This document shows, in pieces, positions 35,514 through 44,207 of a stretch of DNA of 64,000 bases. The DNA is taken from the NCBI GenBank assembly GCA_963770915.1, contig CAVYRG010000001.1, forward strand, positions 1,922,001 through 1,986,000, written 5' to 3'. The position numbers were made by a program, and so were the translations under genes. Below the pieces are notes generated by a model that saw only the letters and a program-made list of their open reading frames with translations, was not told the DNA's origin and did no database searches. The DNA is from PALSA-270 sp963770915. GTDB lineage: Bacteria; Acidobacteriota; Terriglobia; Terriglobales; Acidobacteriaceae. The stretch's first letter is position 1, and each line of letters begins with the position of its first letter.

Positions 35514-35529
35514 TGGCGGACGGCGTGCT
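35514..35529 (+). promoter_or_regulatory. Sigma-54 promoter candidate before flgF
   Basis: TGGCGGACGGCGTGCT has GG and GC ten bases apart, with TGGC and TGCT matching consensus. The predicted start near 35540 leaves a 15-base leader that contains a GGGGGGAAG ribosome-binding site before TTG 35555. This supports both the promoter and the TTG start. Confidence 0.55.
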
Positions 35530-35554
35530 GAAACCAGCGGCGGGGGGAAGAATC

Positions 35555-36292
35555 TTGAACAGCGGATATTACGCGGCATGCGCCGGCCTGGAATCGCAGA
35601 ATCAGGCGCTCGAACTCGTCGCCAACAATCTGGCCAATCTCAGCACGACTGCTTACCGCGGACAGCATCCGACCTTTCGATCGCTGCTGGCGGGCTCTCC
35701 ATCGATCGGCGGCAATCTGCTCAACTACGCCATCAACAACTACAACGTGCTGGGCGACACGCATTTGGATCCCAGTCCCGGCAATCTTCAGGAAACCGGC
35801 AGCCCGCTCGACCTGGCGATTGAAGGCGGCGGCTTCCTCGTGGTGAAAACGCAAGCGGGCCTGCGCTACACGCGCAATGGCAGCCTGCAGGTTTCGCCCA
35901 AAGGGCAGCTCATCACTCGCGCCGGAGATCCGGTTCTTGGCCAGCAAGGCCCCATCCTTCTGCCCAACGGAGTGCCAACCATCAGTGCGGATGGCACGAT
36001 TTCCGTCGATGGCGCGCTTGTCGAAAAGCTGCGCCTGGTCGAGTTTGCCGACGACAGCCCGCCGGTTTCCGAGGGCGCTTCCTACTATTCCGCCTCCGGC
36101 GCGCCGCCTCATCCGGCGACCGCATCGGATATTCGCCAAGGCATGCTCGAAGCATCGAATGTGAGCGCCGTGGCCGCCACCGTCGACCTGATTACCGTGC
36201 AGCGTCGTTTCGAAATGCTGCAAGGCGCATTGTCTGCCTATTACAACACCTTCAACCGCATTGCAGCCGAAGATCTGCCGAGGGTCAGCTAG
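35555..36292 (+). CDS. flgF: Flagellar rod protein FlgF
   Basis: TTG at 35555 yields the conserved start MNSGYYAACAGLESQNQALE, and GGGGGGAAG lies just upstream; the longer frame from 35486 would run through a sigma-54-like promoter. The 245 residues end in MLEASNVSAVAATVDLITVQ and QRRFEMLQGALSAY, as in rod/hook proteins. The same frame is followed after nine bases by flgG. It builds the proximal rod next to FlgB and FlgC. Confidence 0.9.
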   Translation: MNSGYYAACAGLESQNQALELVANNLANLSTTAYRGQHPTFRSLLAGSPSIGGNLLNYAINNYNVLGDTHLDPSPGNLQETGSPLDLAIEGGGFLVVKTQAGLRYTRNGSLQVSPKGQLITRAGDPVLGQQGPILLPNGVPTISADGTISVDGALVEKLRLVEFADDSPPVSEGASYYSASGAPPHPATASDIRQGMLEASNVSAVAATVDLITVQRRFEMLQGALSAYYNTFNRIAAEDLPRVS

Positions 36293-36301
36293 GAGGAAAC
36301 C

Positions 36302-37093
36302 ATGTTGCGAGCGCTTTACACCGCGGCCAGCGGCATGTCGGCCCAGGAGATGAACCTCGACAATGTCGCCAACAACCTGGCCAACGCCAGCACCGCGGGT
36401 TTTCGCAAGCGCCGCCTGCAGTTCGAAGACTTGCTCTACCAGAACGTGCTCATGCCCGGCTCCGCCGCCACCCAGCAAACCACCGTTGCCGCAGGTTTGC
36501 AGATCGGCCTGGGAACACGCTCGGCGACGTCAGAAATCGTGCAAACTCAAGGCGACTTCAGCGCCACCGGCAATCCGCTCGACCTCACAATCCAGGGCCA
36601 GGGATTTTTTCAAGTGACGCTGCCCTCCGGCGAGACCGCCTACACCCGCAGCGGCGCTTTTCAAGTGGATCAGAACGGCAACGTCGTGACCGCAGACGGC
36701 AATCCGCTTGAGCCCGGAATCACCATTCCGCCCGGTTCGACTTCGGTGAGCATCGGCAGCGATGGAACCGTCAGCGTCACCACCGCGGGCCAAACCGCGG
36801 CGCAGGAAGTGGGAACCATACAACTGGCGCTCTTTCCCAATCCTGGTGGTCTAAACAGTGTAGGCAACAATTTGTTTCTGGCGACCACCGCATCGGGTGA
36901 TCCGGTCGTAGGCACACCCGGTGGCACCGAAGGTTTGGGAAGCATCGAGCAGGGCTACCTCGAGCAATCGAACGTGGATATTGTCGAGGAATTCGTGCAG
37001 ATGATCGTCGCCCAGCGCTCTTACGAAGCCAATTCGCGCGTGGTCGAGGCAGCGGACCAAATGCTGCAAGGGCTGAACAATCTTGCGCGCTAA
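36302..37093 (+). CDS. flgG: Flagellar distal rod protein FlgG
   Basis: The 263-residue protein starts MLRALYTAASGMSAQEMNLD and contains NVANNLANASTAGFRKRR. It ends with EQSNVDIVEEFVQMIVAQRS and YEANSRVVEAADQMLQGLNN. Length and both ends are diagnostic of FlgG. AGGAGG precedes the ATG. It forms the distal rod that passes through the L and P rings encoded downstream. Confidence 0.96.
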   Translation: MLRALYTAASGMSAQEMNLDNVANNLANASTAGFRKRRLQFEDLLYQNVLMPGSAATQQTTVAAGLQIGLGTRSATSEIVQTQGDFSATGNPLDLTIQGQGFFQVTLPSGETAYTRSGAFQVDQNGNVVTADGNPLEPGITIPPGSTSVSIGSDGTVSVTTAGQTAAQEVGTIQLALFPNPGGLNSVGNNLFLATTASGDPVVGTPGGTEGLGSIEQGYLEQSNVDIVEEFVQMIVAQRSYEANSRVVEAADQMLQGLNNLAR

Positions 37094-37103
37094 GGAGTTC
37101 GTC

Positions 37104-37934
37104 GTGAAATACCGGCAGCTCATCGCATGTCTGGCTGTGTCGCTCTGCTGCGGGTGCTGGGCGATCGCGGAAGGAAAAGCTTTGCCTTTGCGCGAAACCG
37201 CGCGGGTAAATCAGGAGACGGTGTTTCTCTCCGATCTTCTGCCGGAGCAGGCCAGCACATCTTCGCGAGACGAAGCCAATTCCCTTGCGCTTGGCCGGGC
37301 GCCCGACCCCGGCAGCCTGCGCGTGTTCACAGCAGATCAGATCGCGGCGCGATTATCCGGCCATCCGGAATTGCTGCAGCAGCTCACAATCCCCTCTCGC
37401 GTAGTGGTTGTGCGTCCCGGCTGGCCGATTTCCAGCCAAAGCGTGCGCGCCGCCATTGGAACATTCTTACAGCGGCAGGGGAACTCGTTCGACGAGCTGC
37501 CGGCGGCCGCGAAGCTGCGTTTTGCCGCCATCGGCTCACGACAACCATCGCCATCGCTCGAAGCCGCCGCTGTCACCTGGGATGACCGCGAACAGGCGAT
37601 CGAATTTCGCCTGCAGTGCGTGGACCGAGCGCTTTGCGCAAGTTTTCTCGCCCACGCCGATTTGCCGCAGGCACTGGCCGAACCCTGGCGCGAAAAGCTG
37701 CGTCCGCAAATGGCTGAGCGGGCGCAACCGCCATCCGGCGTGGGTGTGACGCTCACCGAGCCGGGGAAACCGGCGACGTTGATCCTTGACGGCGGCAACG
37801 TGCGCATCGCGGTGCAAGTGATCTGCCTGGATCGCGGCAAACTCAATCAACAAATCCGCGCGCTTGATGCTCAAAGCCGCCGCATATTTCGCGCCCAAGT
37901 CGTGGGCGCTCATCTGCTGCACGCAAACCTATGA
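37104..37934 (+). CDS. flgA: P-ring assembly chaperone FlgA
   Basis: GTG at 37104 (with AAGGAG before it) gives 276 residues with a signal peptide (LIACLAVSLCCGCWAIAEG). The SAF-like beta region follows, and the C-terminal part (IAVQVICLDRGKLNQQIRAL, RIFRAQVVGAHLLHA) resembles FlgA. FlgA helps FlgI assemble into the P ring in the periplasm. The presence of flgA, flgH and flgI shows a Gram-negative envelope. Overlaps flgH by four bases. Confidence 0.85.
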   Translation: MKYRQLIACLAVSLCCGCWAIAEGKALPLRETARVNQETVFLSDLLPEQASTSSRDEANSLALGRAPDPGSLRVFTADQIAARLSGHPELLQQLTIPSRVVVVRPGWPISSQSVRAAIGTFLQRQGNSFDELPAAAKLRFAAIGSRQPSPSLEAAAVTWDDREQAIEFRLQCVDRALCASFLAHADLPQALAEPWREKLRPQMAERAQPPSGVGVTLTEPGKPATLILDGGNVRIAVQVICLDRGKLNQQIRALDAQSRRIFRAQVVGAHLLHANL

Positions 37935-38668
37935 CGAGAAAAAAGAGTGGTCCAAACAACTCGTACACCCGAACGGCTGCAATTGCTGCCCTCTCGATTC
38001 TCCTGCTGGCGTTTGTCCCATTGACGCAGGCAAAGCGCACTAAAGCCAAAGATGTTCAGCACGAGAGCCTGCAGAACTACGTCCAAAGGATGCAGCAGCA
38101 AGGTCCCGACCTGCAGCCGGCGAGCCTGGGCAGCCTGTGGACCGACGACGGAAGATTTTCCAACTTAGCCGCCGACTACAAGGCCACGCGCGTAGGCGAC
38201 TTGATCACGATCGTGGTGAATCAGAATCTAGCCGCCAATAATGCCGCCAGTGTCGCTGCCGCGCGCACCTTGAACGCCAGTTCGAGCATCACCGGTCTGC
38301 TCGCCCACGCTAGCACCAGCGCGGTGGCGAACATCTTCTCGCCGAATTCGTCTTCCACCCTGGGCGGCAAATCGCAGGCTGCGACCACCTCGACCCTGAC
38401 GACCAACTTGTCGGGCCGGGTCGTTGCCGTATTGCCCAGCGGCGTGCTGGTGGTTGAAGCTGAACGTGTCATGACCATGAACAATGAGCGGCAGACGATT
38501 CTGGTGCGCGGGCTGGTGCGGCCCGGCGACGTGGAGTTCGGCAACCGCGTGCTCTCCGACAACGTAGGAAATCTGGAACTGGAACTCAAGGGCAAAGGCG
38601 TGCTCAGCGACGGAGTGCGCCCGCCGAATGCCTTGGTGCGCGCTCTGCTTTGGCTGTTTGGCTTCTGA
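37931..38668 (+). CDS. flgH: Flagellar L-ring protein FlgH without lipobox
   Basis: The 245-residue protein contains the FlgH core (GSLWTDDGRFSNLAADYKAT, VGDLITIVVNQN, then LVVEAERVMTMNNERQTILV and VRPGDVEFGNRVLSDNVGNL). It normally is a lipoprotein, but the predicted leader (IAALSILLLAFVPLTQAKR) has no Cys near its end and the mature start lacks one. The L ring may therefore be anchored differently here. Lies between flgA and flgI in canonical order. Confidence 0.93.
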   Translation: MTRKKSGPNNSYTRTAAIAALSILLLAFVPLTQAKRTKAKDVQHESLQNYVQRMQQQGPDLQPASLGSLWTDDGRFSNLAADYKATRVGDLITIVVNQNLAANNAASVAAARTLNASSSITGLLAHASTSAVANIFSPNSSSTLGGKSQAATTSTLTTNLSGRVVAVLPSGVLVVEAERVMTMNNERQTILVRGLVRPGDVEFGNRVLSDNVGNLELELKGKGVLSDGVRPPNALVRALLWLFGF

Positions 38669-38677
38669 ATTCGCGCC

Positions 38678-39793
38678 ATGAAATGCTGCCTGCTCATCCC
38701 GATTCTGTTCTTGGCCGCGCCGCTCTGGCCTGAGGCGCCGGAGCCGGACAACTCGCGCATGGCGCTGATTCGCGACCTCACCACGGTCGAAGGGGTCCGG
38801 GACAATCTGGTGATTGGCTACGGCATCGTCGCCGGCCTCAAGGGAACCGGCGACAAGCAGCAGACCATCTTCACCACCCAGACCCTGGCCAACATGCTGC
38901 AGCGCATGGGAGTGCACATTACGCCGACCGCCATGATCGTCAAGAATGTGGCGGCGGTGTTCGTCACGGCCACGTTGCCTCCGTTTGCCGATCCCGGCAT
39001 GCATCTGGATGTCACGGTTTCCTCGGTCGGCGACGCCAAGAGCCTGGAAGGCGGAATGCTCCTGCTCACGCCGCTTTATGGCGCGGATGGCCAGGTCTAC
39101 GCCGAAGCGCAAGGCCCTCTGGTCCTCGGCGGTTATCGCGAGGGCGGCGGAGCCAACTCCAAGCAGCTGAATCATCCCACGGTTGGACGCATCGCCAATG
39201 GAGGGCTGGTCGAGCGTCCCAGCGTCGTCAACCTGAACAAGCTTCCGAAACTGGCCTTGCTGTTGAACGATTCCGACTACAGCACTGCCGAGGCCATGGC
39301 CAACGCCATCAACCTGCAGTACAAGACTCAGGTTGCTTCCGTGGTTGATGGGCGGGAGGTTGACTTGAACGCCGCCGCGGCGGGAACCGCCGATGTTCCC
39401 GCGCTGCTGGCGCGGGTGGAAAACGTTCCGGTCGAAGTCCATCGCCGCGCCCGCGTGGTGGTCAACGAGCGCACCGGAACCGTCGTGATGGGAGGCGATG
39501 TGCGGTTGGGCGCCGTTTCCATTCTGCATGGCAACTTCTCAGTGGAAGTGACCACCAGCTTTGCCGTCTCGCAGCCGAACCCGCTGTCGAAAGGACAAAC
39601 CGAAGTGGTTCCGGAGACCACCACCCAGGCGGTCGAAGCGCCAGCGCAGCGCATTGAACTCGGCGAGGGCGCGAGCGTCGAACAGCTAGTCAACGGGCTG
39701 CAACGAATCGGAGCGACCGCGCGCGACGTGATTGCCATCCTGCAGGCGATCAAGGCCGCCGGAGCCCTGGAAGCCGACCTGGAGGTGATCTGA
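38678..39793 (+). CDS. flgI: Flagellar P-ring protein FlgI
   Basis: The 371 residues start with a signal peptide (LLIPILFLAAPLWPEA) followed by the family opening (RDLTTVEGVRDNLVIGYGIV, AGLKGTGDKQQTIFTTQTL) and end with the conserved SVEQLVNGLQRIGATARDVI and AILQAIKAAGALEADLEVI. FlgI makes the periplasmic bushing round the rod. The TGA overlaps the flgJ ATG (ATGA-type). Confidence 0.96.
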   Translation: MKCCLLIPILFLAAPLWPEAPEPDNSRMALIRDLTTVEGVRDNLVIGYGIVAGLKGTGDKQQTIFTTQTLANMLQRMGVHITPTAMIVKNVAAVFVTATLPPFADPGMHLDVTVSSVGDAKSLEGGMLLLTPLYGADGQVYAEAQGPLVLGGYREGGGANSKQLNHPTVGRIANGGLVERPSVVNLNKLPKLALLLNDSDYSTAEAMANAINLQYKTQVASVVDGREVDLNAAAAGTADVPALLARVENVPVEVHRRARVVVNERTGTVVMGGDVRLGAVSILHGNFSVEVTTSFAVSQPNPLSKGQTEVVPETTTQAVEAPAQRIELGEGASVEQLVNGLQRIGATARDVIAILQAIKAAGALEADLEVI

Positions 39794-40131
39794 TGCAGCC
39801 GATTTCTCTGGCCCGGCCCGCCTCCTCGCCCGTCCCCGCGGCCGTACCGAAAAAGCTGGCGCATGTGGCCGAACAATTTGAGACAGTGTTGCTCAACGAC
39901 CTTTTGGGTCCCCTGGAGAAGTCCTTTTCCTCGCTTCCCGGAGGGGACAATTTGCCCGGCTCCTCCGACTACCAATACCTTGGCACCCAGGCACTGGCCT
40001 CGGGCTTGGCGGCGTCCGGAGGCTTTGGGATCGCCGCCATGATTGTGCGCAACCTCATGGCAAAAAAGACGGTTACGGAGGAACTGACAGCCGGCAAAGG
40101 GGCTAAAGTTTCCCTTTCCGGAAGCCGATAA
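39793..40131 (+). CDS. flgJ: Rod-cap protein FlgJ, rod domain only
   Basis: The 112-residue protein comprises only the N-terminal rod-cap part of FlgJ (KLAHVAEQFETVLLNDLLGP, YLGTQALASGLAASGGFGIA). The C-terminal muramidase seen in enterobacterial FlgJ is absent, which is common outside that group. A separate muramidase for making a hole in the wall was not seen in this window. It ends the flgF-flgJ group before the sigma-28 promoter of flgM. Confidence 0.92.
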   Translation: MQPISLARPASSPVPAAVPKKLAHVAEQFETVLLNDLLGPLEKSFSSLPGGDNLPGSSDYQYLGTQALASGLAASGGFGIAAMIVRNLMAKKTVTEELTAGKGAKVSLSGSR

Positions 40132-40196
40132 ATCAGGGAAGCCGAAGTCGGAAAGGGACACGATCCTGGCCAACGATGCGCACATCAGAAACCGAT

Positions 40197-40223
40197 TAAA
40201 GATTTCTAATGTGCCGCCGATAG
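40197..40223 (+). promoter_or_regulatory. FliA (sigma-28) promoter before flgM
   Basis: TAAAGATT (40197-40204), 11 bases, GCCGATAG (40216-40223) matches TAAAGTTT-N11-GCCGATAA at 14 of 16 bases. It lies 37 bases before the flgM ATG and probably drives flgM through flgL. Confidence 0.88.
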
Positions 40224-40259
40224 TTGAATTGCAAGGGGATTCACGGCCAGGAGGTAGCG

Positions 40260-40565
40260 ATGAGGATCGATCCCAACACGAGAGCGCAGCAGGCCGAGAC
40301 CAGTGCCGAGGCGGCAGCGTCCAATGCCCGCGCGGCCACGCCCGCCGCGGCAGCCGGAGAACCGGCGGCCGATAGTGCGCGGTTTTCGCTTGACCAGGTT
40401 CACGTGCAGGCCCTGACGGCCCAGGCCAGCAGCCTTCCCGAGATTCGCCAGGAAAAAGTTACGGCGCTTGGGCAGGCCGTGCGCGATGGAACGTATCAGG
40501 TCTCGCCCGAGCAGACGGCGGAGGCCGTTCTTTCCGAATTGCTGGCCCGTTCGCCTGCGGCTTGA
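40260..40565 (+). CDS. flgM: Anti-sigma-28 factor FlgM
   Basis: ATG at 40260 follows AGGAGG. The 101-residue product has the FlgM pattern: a disordered Ala-rich N-terminal half and a C-terminal sigma-binding part (LPEIRQEKVTALGQAVRDGT, YQVSPEQTAEAVLSELL). It holds FliA inactive until it is exported through the finished hook. Being under a FliA promoter makes a feedback loop, as in enteric bacteria. Confidence 0.93.
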   Translation: MRIDPNTRAQQAETSAEAAASNARAATPAAAAGEPAADSARFSLDQVHVQALTAQASSLPEIRQEKVTALGQAVRDGTYQVSPEQTAEAVLSELLARSPAA

Positions 40566-40586
40566 GTAAGCCTTTGAAGGTGCGGT

Positions 40587-40772
40587 ATGAGCGATCTGGT
40601 GACCGACCCGCTGGAACGATCCGCCCCTGTGCCGGAGCCCGCGGATCAGCGCCCGCGCCAGCCCGACTCCCGCGCGCGCCGCAAGCCGGCGCCGCGCTCT
40701 GCGGATGAGCCTAAGTCGACGGAAAATGCTCCCAACGATGAGCCTCCCCACCAGTTGGACGACATGGCCTAA
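40587..40772 (+). CDS. Small Pro/Arg-rich hypothetical protein between flgM and flgN
   Basis: A 61-residue frame with a weak AAGG-type site before its ATG. The sequence is rich in Pro, Arg, Asp and Glu, and is probably disordered; no family is recognised. It fills most of the space between flgM and flgN on the same strand, which supports a real co-transcribed gene, but codon evidence alone is not conclusive. Confidence 0.45.
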   Translation: MSDLVTDPLERSAPVPEPADQRPRQPDSRARRKPAPRSADEPKSTENAPNDEPPHQLDDMA

Positions 40773-40825
40773 AGCCGCCGGCTTCCGCGACGACCGAAAT
40801 ATGAACGCGCGAGATAAGTGCTCCC

Positions 40826-41182
40826 ATGGTCTCTGCACCGGAACATGCAATTCGACAACGGCGCTTGGCCCTGATGCAAGAACTGGCGGGATCGCTGGCG
40901 CAGACACAAGCTAGCCTGCTGGCCCCCGATTTGCCGGAGTTCGAAAAACAGACGAGCCGCCAACAACAACTGTGCGACGAGTGGAGAGCACTGACCTCAT
41001 GCCAATGCTCGGCCGAGCCAGACACGGAGCTGGCGGAAGCTGAGCGGCAGGTTTGCCGGCAAGCGCGGATGCAAGCGGCGCTGCTTCGCCGGGCGCGGCG
41101 TACGGTCGATATTTTTTGCCGGGTGCTGGCCAGTTCGGGAGCCACCTATCCGGCGCCATGCGCGGCACAGCGGCGATGGTGA
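40826..41182 (+). CDS. flgN: FlgN-like export chaperone for hook-associated proteins
   Basis: The 118-residue helical protein (RRLALMQELAGSLAQTQASL, EFEKQTSRQQQLCDEWRAL) is FlgN-like by size, helical pattern and position between flgM and flgK. Sequence similarity is weak, so the name rests partly on context. It would protect FlgK and FlgL before export. It contains several Cys residues that are unusual for this family. Confidence 0.72.
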   Translation: MVSAPEHAIRQRRLALMQELAGSLAQTQASLLAPDLPEFEKQTSRQQQLCDEWRALTSCQCSAEPDTELAEAERQVCRQARMQAALLRRARRTVDIFCRVLASSGATYPAPCAAQRRW

Positions 41183-41209
41183 CGACCCGGAACGAGGCGA
41201 TTTACTTTC

Positions 41210-43267
41210 ATGTCAAGTCTCAGCGCGTCATTGGCGATTGCGACCGGCGCTCTCCAGGCGGAGCAGGGGGCACTGGAAGCTGCCTCCAACAACGTCGCCA
41301 ATGTCAACACGCCCGGCTACTCGCGGCTGCAGCCCATTCTCATCGAAAACACGCCGGTAGTTACCGGCTCGCTCACCTTTGGGACCGGCGTTTCTCTGCA
41401 AAAGCTGCAGGCAGTGCGCGATCCCATCCTGCAATTGCGCATTCAGGAAGAGACCCAGCAGCAAGGCCAGCTCAACACGCTGGTTACCAGCCTGCAGCAG
41501 GCGCAGGTGAACTTCACCAGCAGCAGCGGCGACCTTGGGACGCAAATCAGTAATCTGTTCACCAGTCTCGACCAGCTCTCCACCGATCCCAGCAACCTAT
41601 CCCTGCGGCAGGGAGTCCTCACCGCTGCCGGAAATCTCGCCACCACATTCAACAATACCGCTAAAAATCTGTCCCAACAGCGCTCTACCTTGGACCTCAG
41701 CGTGAGCCAGGACGTTACCCAAATTAATACGCTAACCGCGCAGATCGCCAAGCTCAACATCCAGGTCAGCGACCTGCAAGGCTTGCACCAGGATGCCAGC
41801 GCCTTCGTCGATCAACGCGACGTGCTGATTCAGCAGCTCTCTAATCTGCTGGATGTTTCGCAAATTCAAAGTGACGACGGCTTGACCCTTACCACCGCCA
41901 ACGGAGCGGCGCTGGTGGTTGGCGGGCAAAGCTTTGCCCTTAGCACGCAGACCAATGCGTCAGGTTTCCAGGATGTTTTCTCCAATGGCCAGAACATCAC
42001 TTCGAAAATTACTTCAGGCGACTTGGGCGGCGTCCTGCAGGTGCGCGATCAAACCATTCCCGGCCTGCTCACCAGCCTCGACACCCTGGCGGCTGGGCTG
42101 GCCAACGGCCTGAACGCCGCCAATCAGCAGGGATACGACCTCAACGGCAACGCCGGTGGCAACATCTTTGTGCCGCCATCGGCCTCAGGCCAAGGGTACG
42201 CAACCGATATCGCAGTCCAGATCAGCGACCCGGCGCTGATTGCCGCCAGTTCCGACGGCAACGCCGGAAGCAACGGCAACGTCGCAGCGCTCTCCGCCGT
42301 TGCCAATCAGCCGATCGCGCAATTAGCTACGCCCAACCTGAACGAGCAGGACACTCCGGCTAGCGCCGGCCTCCTTAGTCTCGGTGATGTGCTCACTGTG
42401 GGCAGCCAAACCTCGGTCACCGCGGGAGGAGTGACGTTCACCTACACTGCAGTCCCCACCAGCGGTGCGAACCTGAACGAAGCGACCGGCGACGTCACCA
42501 CCCTTACGCCCGCAACCGGCCTCACCACCGGCGAAGTGTTGACCGCGACCCGCGGAGCCGGACTGACCACGACTTACACTGCGGGCGCCGGGGCGACCGT
42601 GGCGGATCTTCTGCAAGCCATCAATTCTGGAGTTTCGAATTCAAAGATCACCGTTGGCGGCACCGATAGCGTCCACTCCGGCTATCAGGCGGCACTCGCC
42701 GGCGGAGCCCTGCAGATGGTCGACCTGCATGGCAACAACAATCTCTTGGTGGCCGAGACCGGCGGCGCGGTCGTAAGCTCAGGCGCGCCCTTCACCACAA
42801 ATGCCGCCGCCACTTCCACCGTTCAGGATCTCATCAACGCCATCAACGGCGACAGCACGGTCGGCGCGAAAGCGGCGCTCGTGAATGGCAAGCTGCAAAT
42901 CACCGACCCGCAGAACCGCAACGACTTGTCCGTCACGACGAACGACACGGTGCTCGGAGCGGGCGGCAGTGCCACGAATTTCTCGACCCCCAACGTCTCC
43001 ACCGGCCAGACTCCCACGCAGTACTACTCCAACCTGGTCTTTGCGGTGGGAAACGACGTTTCCAACGCCACCGCGGAGCTGAGCGCTTCGCAGCTGATTC
43101 TGCAGCAGCTGCAAGATCAGCGCGGCAGTCTCTCAGGCGTTGATTTGAACGAAGAGGCCGCTAACATGGTGCAATTTCAACGAGCCTTCGATGCGTCCGC
43201 ACAGGTAGTCACCGCGATCAACGACATGATGAATGCCGTCATCAATATGGGGACATTAACAGGATGA
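41210..43267 (+). CDS. flgK: Hook-filament junction protein FlgK with large inserted module
   Basis: The 685 residues begin with LSASLAIATGALQAEQGALE and NVANVNTPGYSR and end with VDLNEEAANMVQFQRAFDAS and AQVVTAINDMMNAV, which are the FlgK termini. The core domain is interrupted at about 376-597 by a Thr/Gly/Ala-rich insert. The insert contains Flagellin-IN-type repeats and closely resembles residues 145-361 of FliC here. It joins hook and filament after export with help of FlgN. ATGA overlap with flgL. Confidence 0.94.
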   Translation: MSSLSASLAIATGALQAEQGALEAASNNVANVNTPGYSRLQPILIENTPVVTGSLTFGTGVSLQKLQAVRDPILQLRIQEETQQQGQLNTLVTSLQQAQVNFTSSSGDLGTQISNLFTSLDQLSTDPSNLSLRQGVLTAAGNLATTFNNTAKNLSQQRSTLDLSVSQDVTQINTLTAQIAKLNIQVSDLQGLHQDASAFVDQRDVLIQQLSNLLDVSQIQSDDGLTLTTANGAALVVGGQSFALSTQTNASGFQDVFSNGQNITSKITSGDLGGVLQVRDQTIPGLLTSLDTLAAGLANGLNAANQQGYDLNGNAGGNIFVPPSASGQGYATDIAVQISDPALIAASSDGNAGSNGNVAALSAVANQPIAQLATPNLNEQDTPASAGLLSLGDVLTVGSQTSVTAGGVTFTYTAVPTSGANLNEATGDVTTLTPATGLTTGEVLTATRGAGLTTTYTAGAGATVADLLQAINSGVSNSKITVGGTDSVHSGYQAALAGGALQMVDLHGNNNLLVAETGGAVVSSGAPFTTNAAATSTVQDLINAINGDSTVGAKAALVNGKLQITDPQNRNDLSVTTNDTVLGAGGSATNFSTPNVSTGQTPTQYYSNLVFAVGNDVSNATAELSASQLILQQLQDQRGSLSGVDLNEEAANMVQFQRAFDASAQVVTAINDMMNAVINMGTLTG
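42335..43000 (+). repeat. FlgK copy of a module shared with flagellin FliC
   Basis: Codes for FlgK residues 376-597. The segment at 536-584 (STVQDLINAINGDSTVGAKA onward, through ITDPQNRNDLSVTT) matches FliC 300-348 at 40 of 49 positions by hand count. The earlier part (VTAGGVTFTYTA) also aligns. Confidence 0.82.
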
Positions 43268-44157
43268 GCGCAATCCGAACCAATCCTTTTCCCTATCCTG
43301 ATCTGCTGGCCGCGCTGCAGCGGTTGCAGGCGCAGACCAATACTGCGAACCTGGAGCTGGCCACCGGCAGCAAGATCAATGTGCCATCGGACGATCCCGC
43401 TGCCGCCGCTCAGCTGGTGCAGATCAATACGCAAAGCAGCCAGGTGGATTCCTTTCAGCACAGCATCAGCACGATCAGTGGGCAACTCTCCACCGCCGAC
43501 TCCACCCTGAATTCCGTGACCACCGCGCTGCAGCGCGCGATCGGGTTGGGAGTTGAGGGCGCCAACGGGACCCTTTCCGATTCCGACCGCGCCGACGTGT
43601 CCGCGGAACTGACCGGGATCCAGAGCCAGCTCGTCAGTTTGGCGAACACGACGTACCAGGGACAATTTCTGTTCGCCGGCACCGCCAACACCCAACCCTT
43701 CGTCGCCGACGGCGCTTCCCCCTCCGGCGTGCGTTATGCCGGCAATGCAGGAGTCAACTCTGTGACCATCGGAACCGGATATAACCTGCAAGTGAATCTG
43801 CCAGGTTCGCAGGTTTTCAACGGCCCGGGAGCGGATGTGTTTCAGTCGATCCAGGATCTGATTACCGCGCTAAACACCAACACCGGAATTCCGGCCGCGG
43901 TCAACGAGGTGGACAGCGCTTTCAACTACGTCACCGCGCAGCGCGTGTTCTATGGAAACGGCCTGAACCAGACGCAGGCGCAGCAGACGTATCTGAACAC
44001 GGCGCACCTGGGCTTGAGCCAACAGATGAATTCCGTTGCCAGCGCGGATCTCGCCACCGTGGCAACCCAATTGACGCAGGATCAAGTTGCCAGCAACGCG
44101 ACCCTGGCTTCCATCGGCCGAACTCCGGCGACCAGCTTGTTCGACTACCTGAAGTAG
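43264..44157 (+). CDS. flgL: Hook-filament junction protein FlgL
   Basis: The 297-residue flagellin-like protein has the N-terminal helix (LLAALQRLQAQTNTANLELA, TGSKINVPSDDPAAAAQLVQ) and the segment QLVSLANTTYQGQFLFAGT, plus a C-terminal helix ending TPATSLFDYLK. Size and order after flgK fit FlgL (HAP3). It is the last + strand gene of the flgM group and converges with the fliT-like gene across 50 bases. Confidence 0.93.
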   Translation: MSAIRTNPFPYPDLLAALQRLQAQTNTANLELATGSKINVPSDDPAAAAQLVQINTQSSQVDSFQHSISTISGQLSTADSTLNSVTTALQRAIGLGVEGANGTLSDSDRADVSAELTGIQSQLVSLANTTYQGQFLFAGTANTQPFVADGASPSGVRYAGNAGVNSVTIGTGYNLQVNLPGSQVFNGPGADVFQSIQDLITALNTNTGIPAAVNEVDSAFNYVTAQRVFYGNGLNQTQAQQTYLNTAHLGLSQQMNSVASADLATVATQLTQDQVASNATLASIGRTPATSLFDYLK

Positions 44158-44207
44158 CGCTCCGCCGGGAAGACTCGGGCTGGCATGAACAATGGCAACT
44201 GTGCGGG

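Noticed and set aside
41210..43267. Repeats in flgK/fliC as CRISPR or transposon traces
   Set aside because: The similarity is at protein level within intact reading frames, without spacers or terminal repeats.
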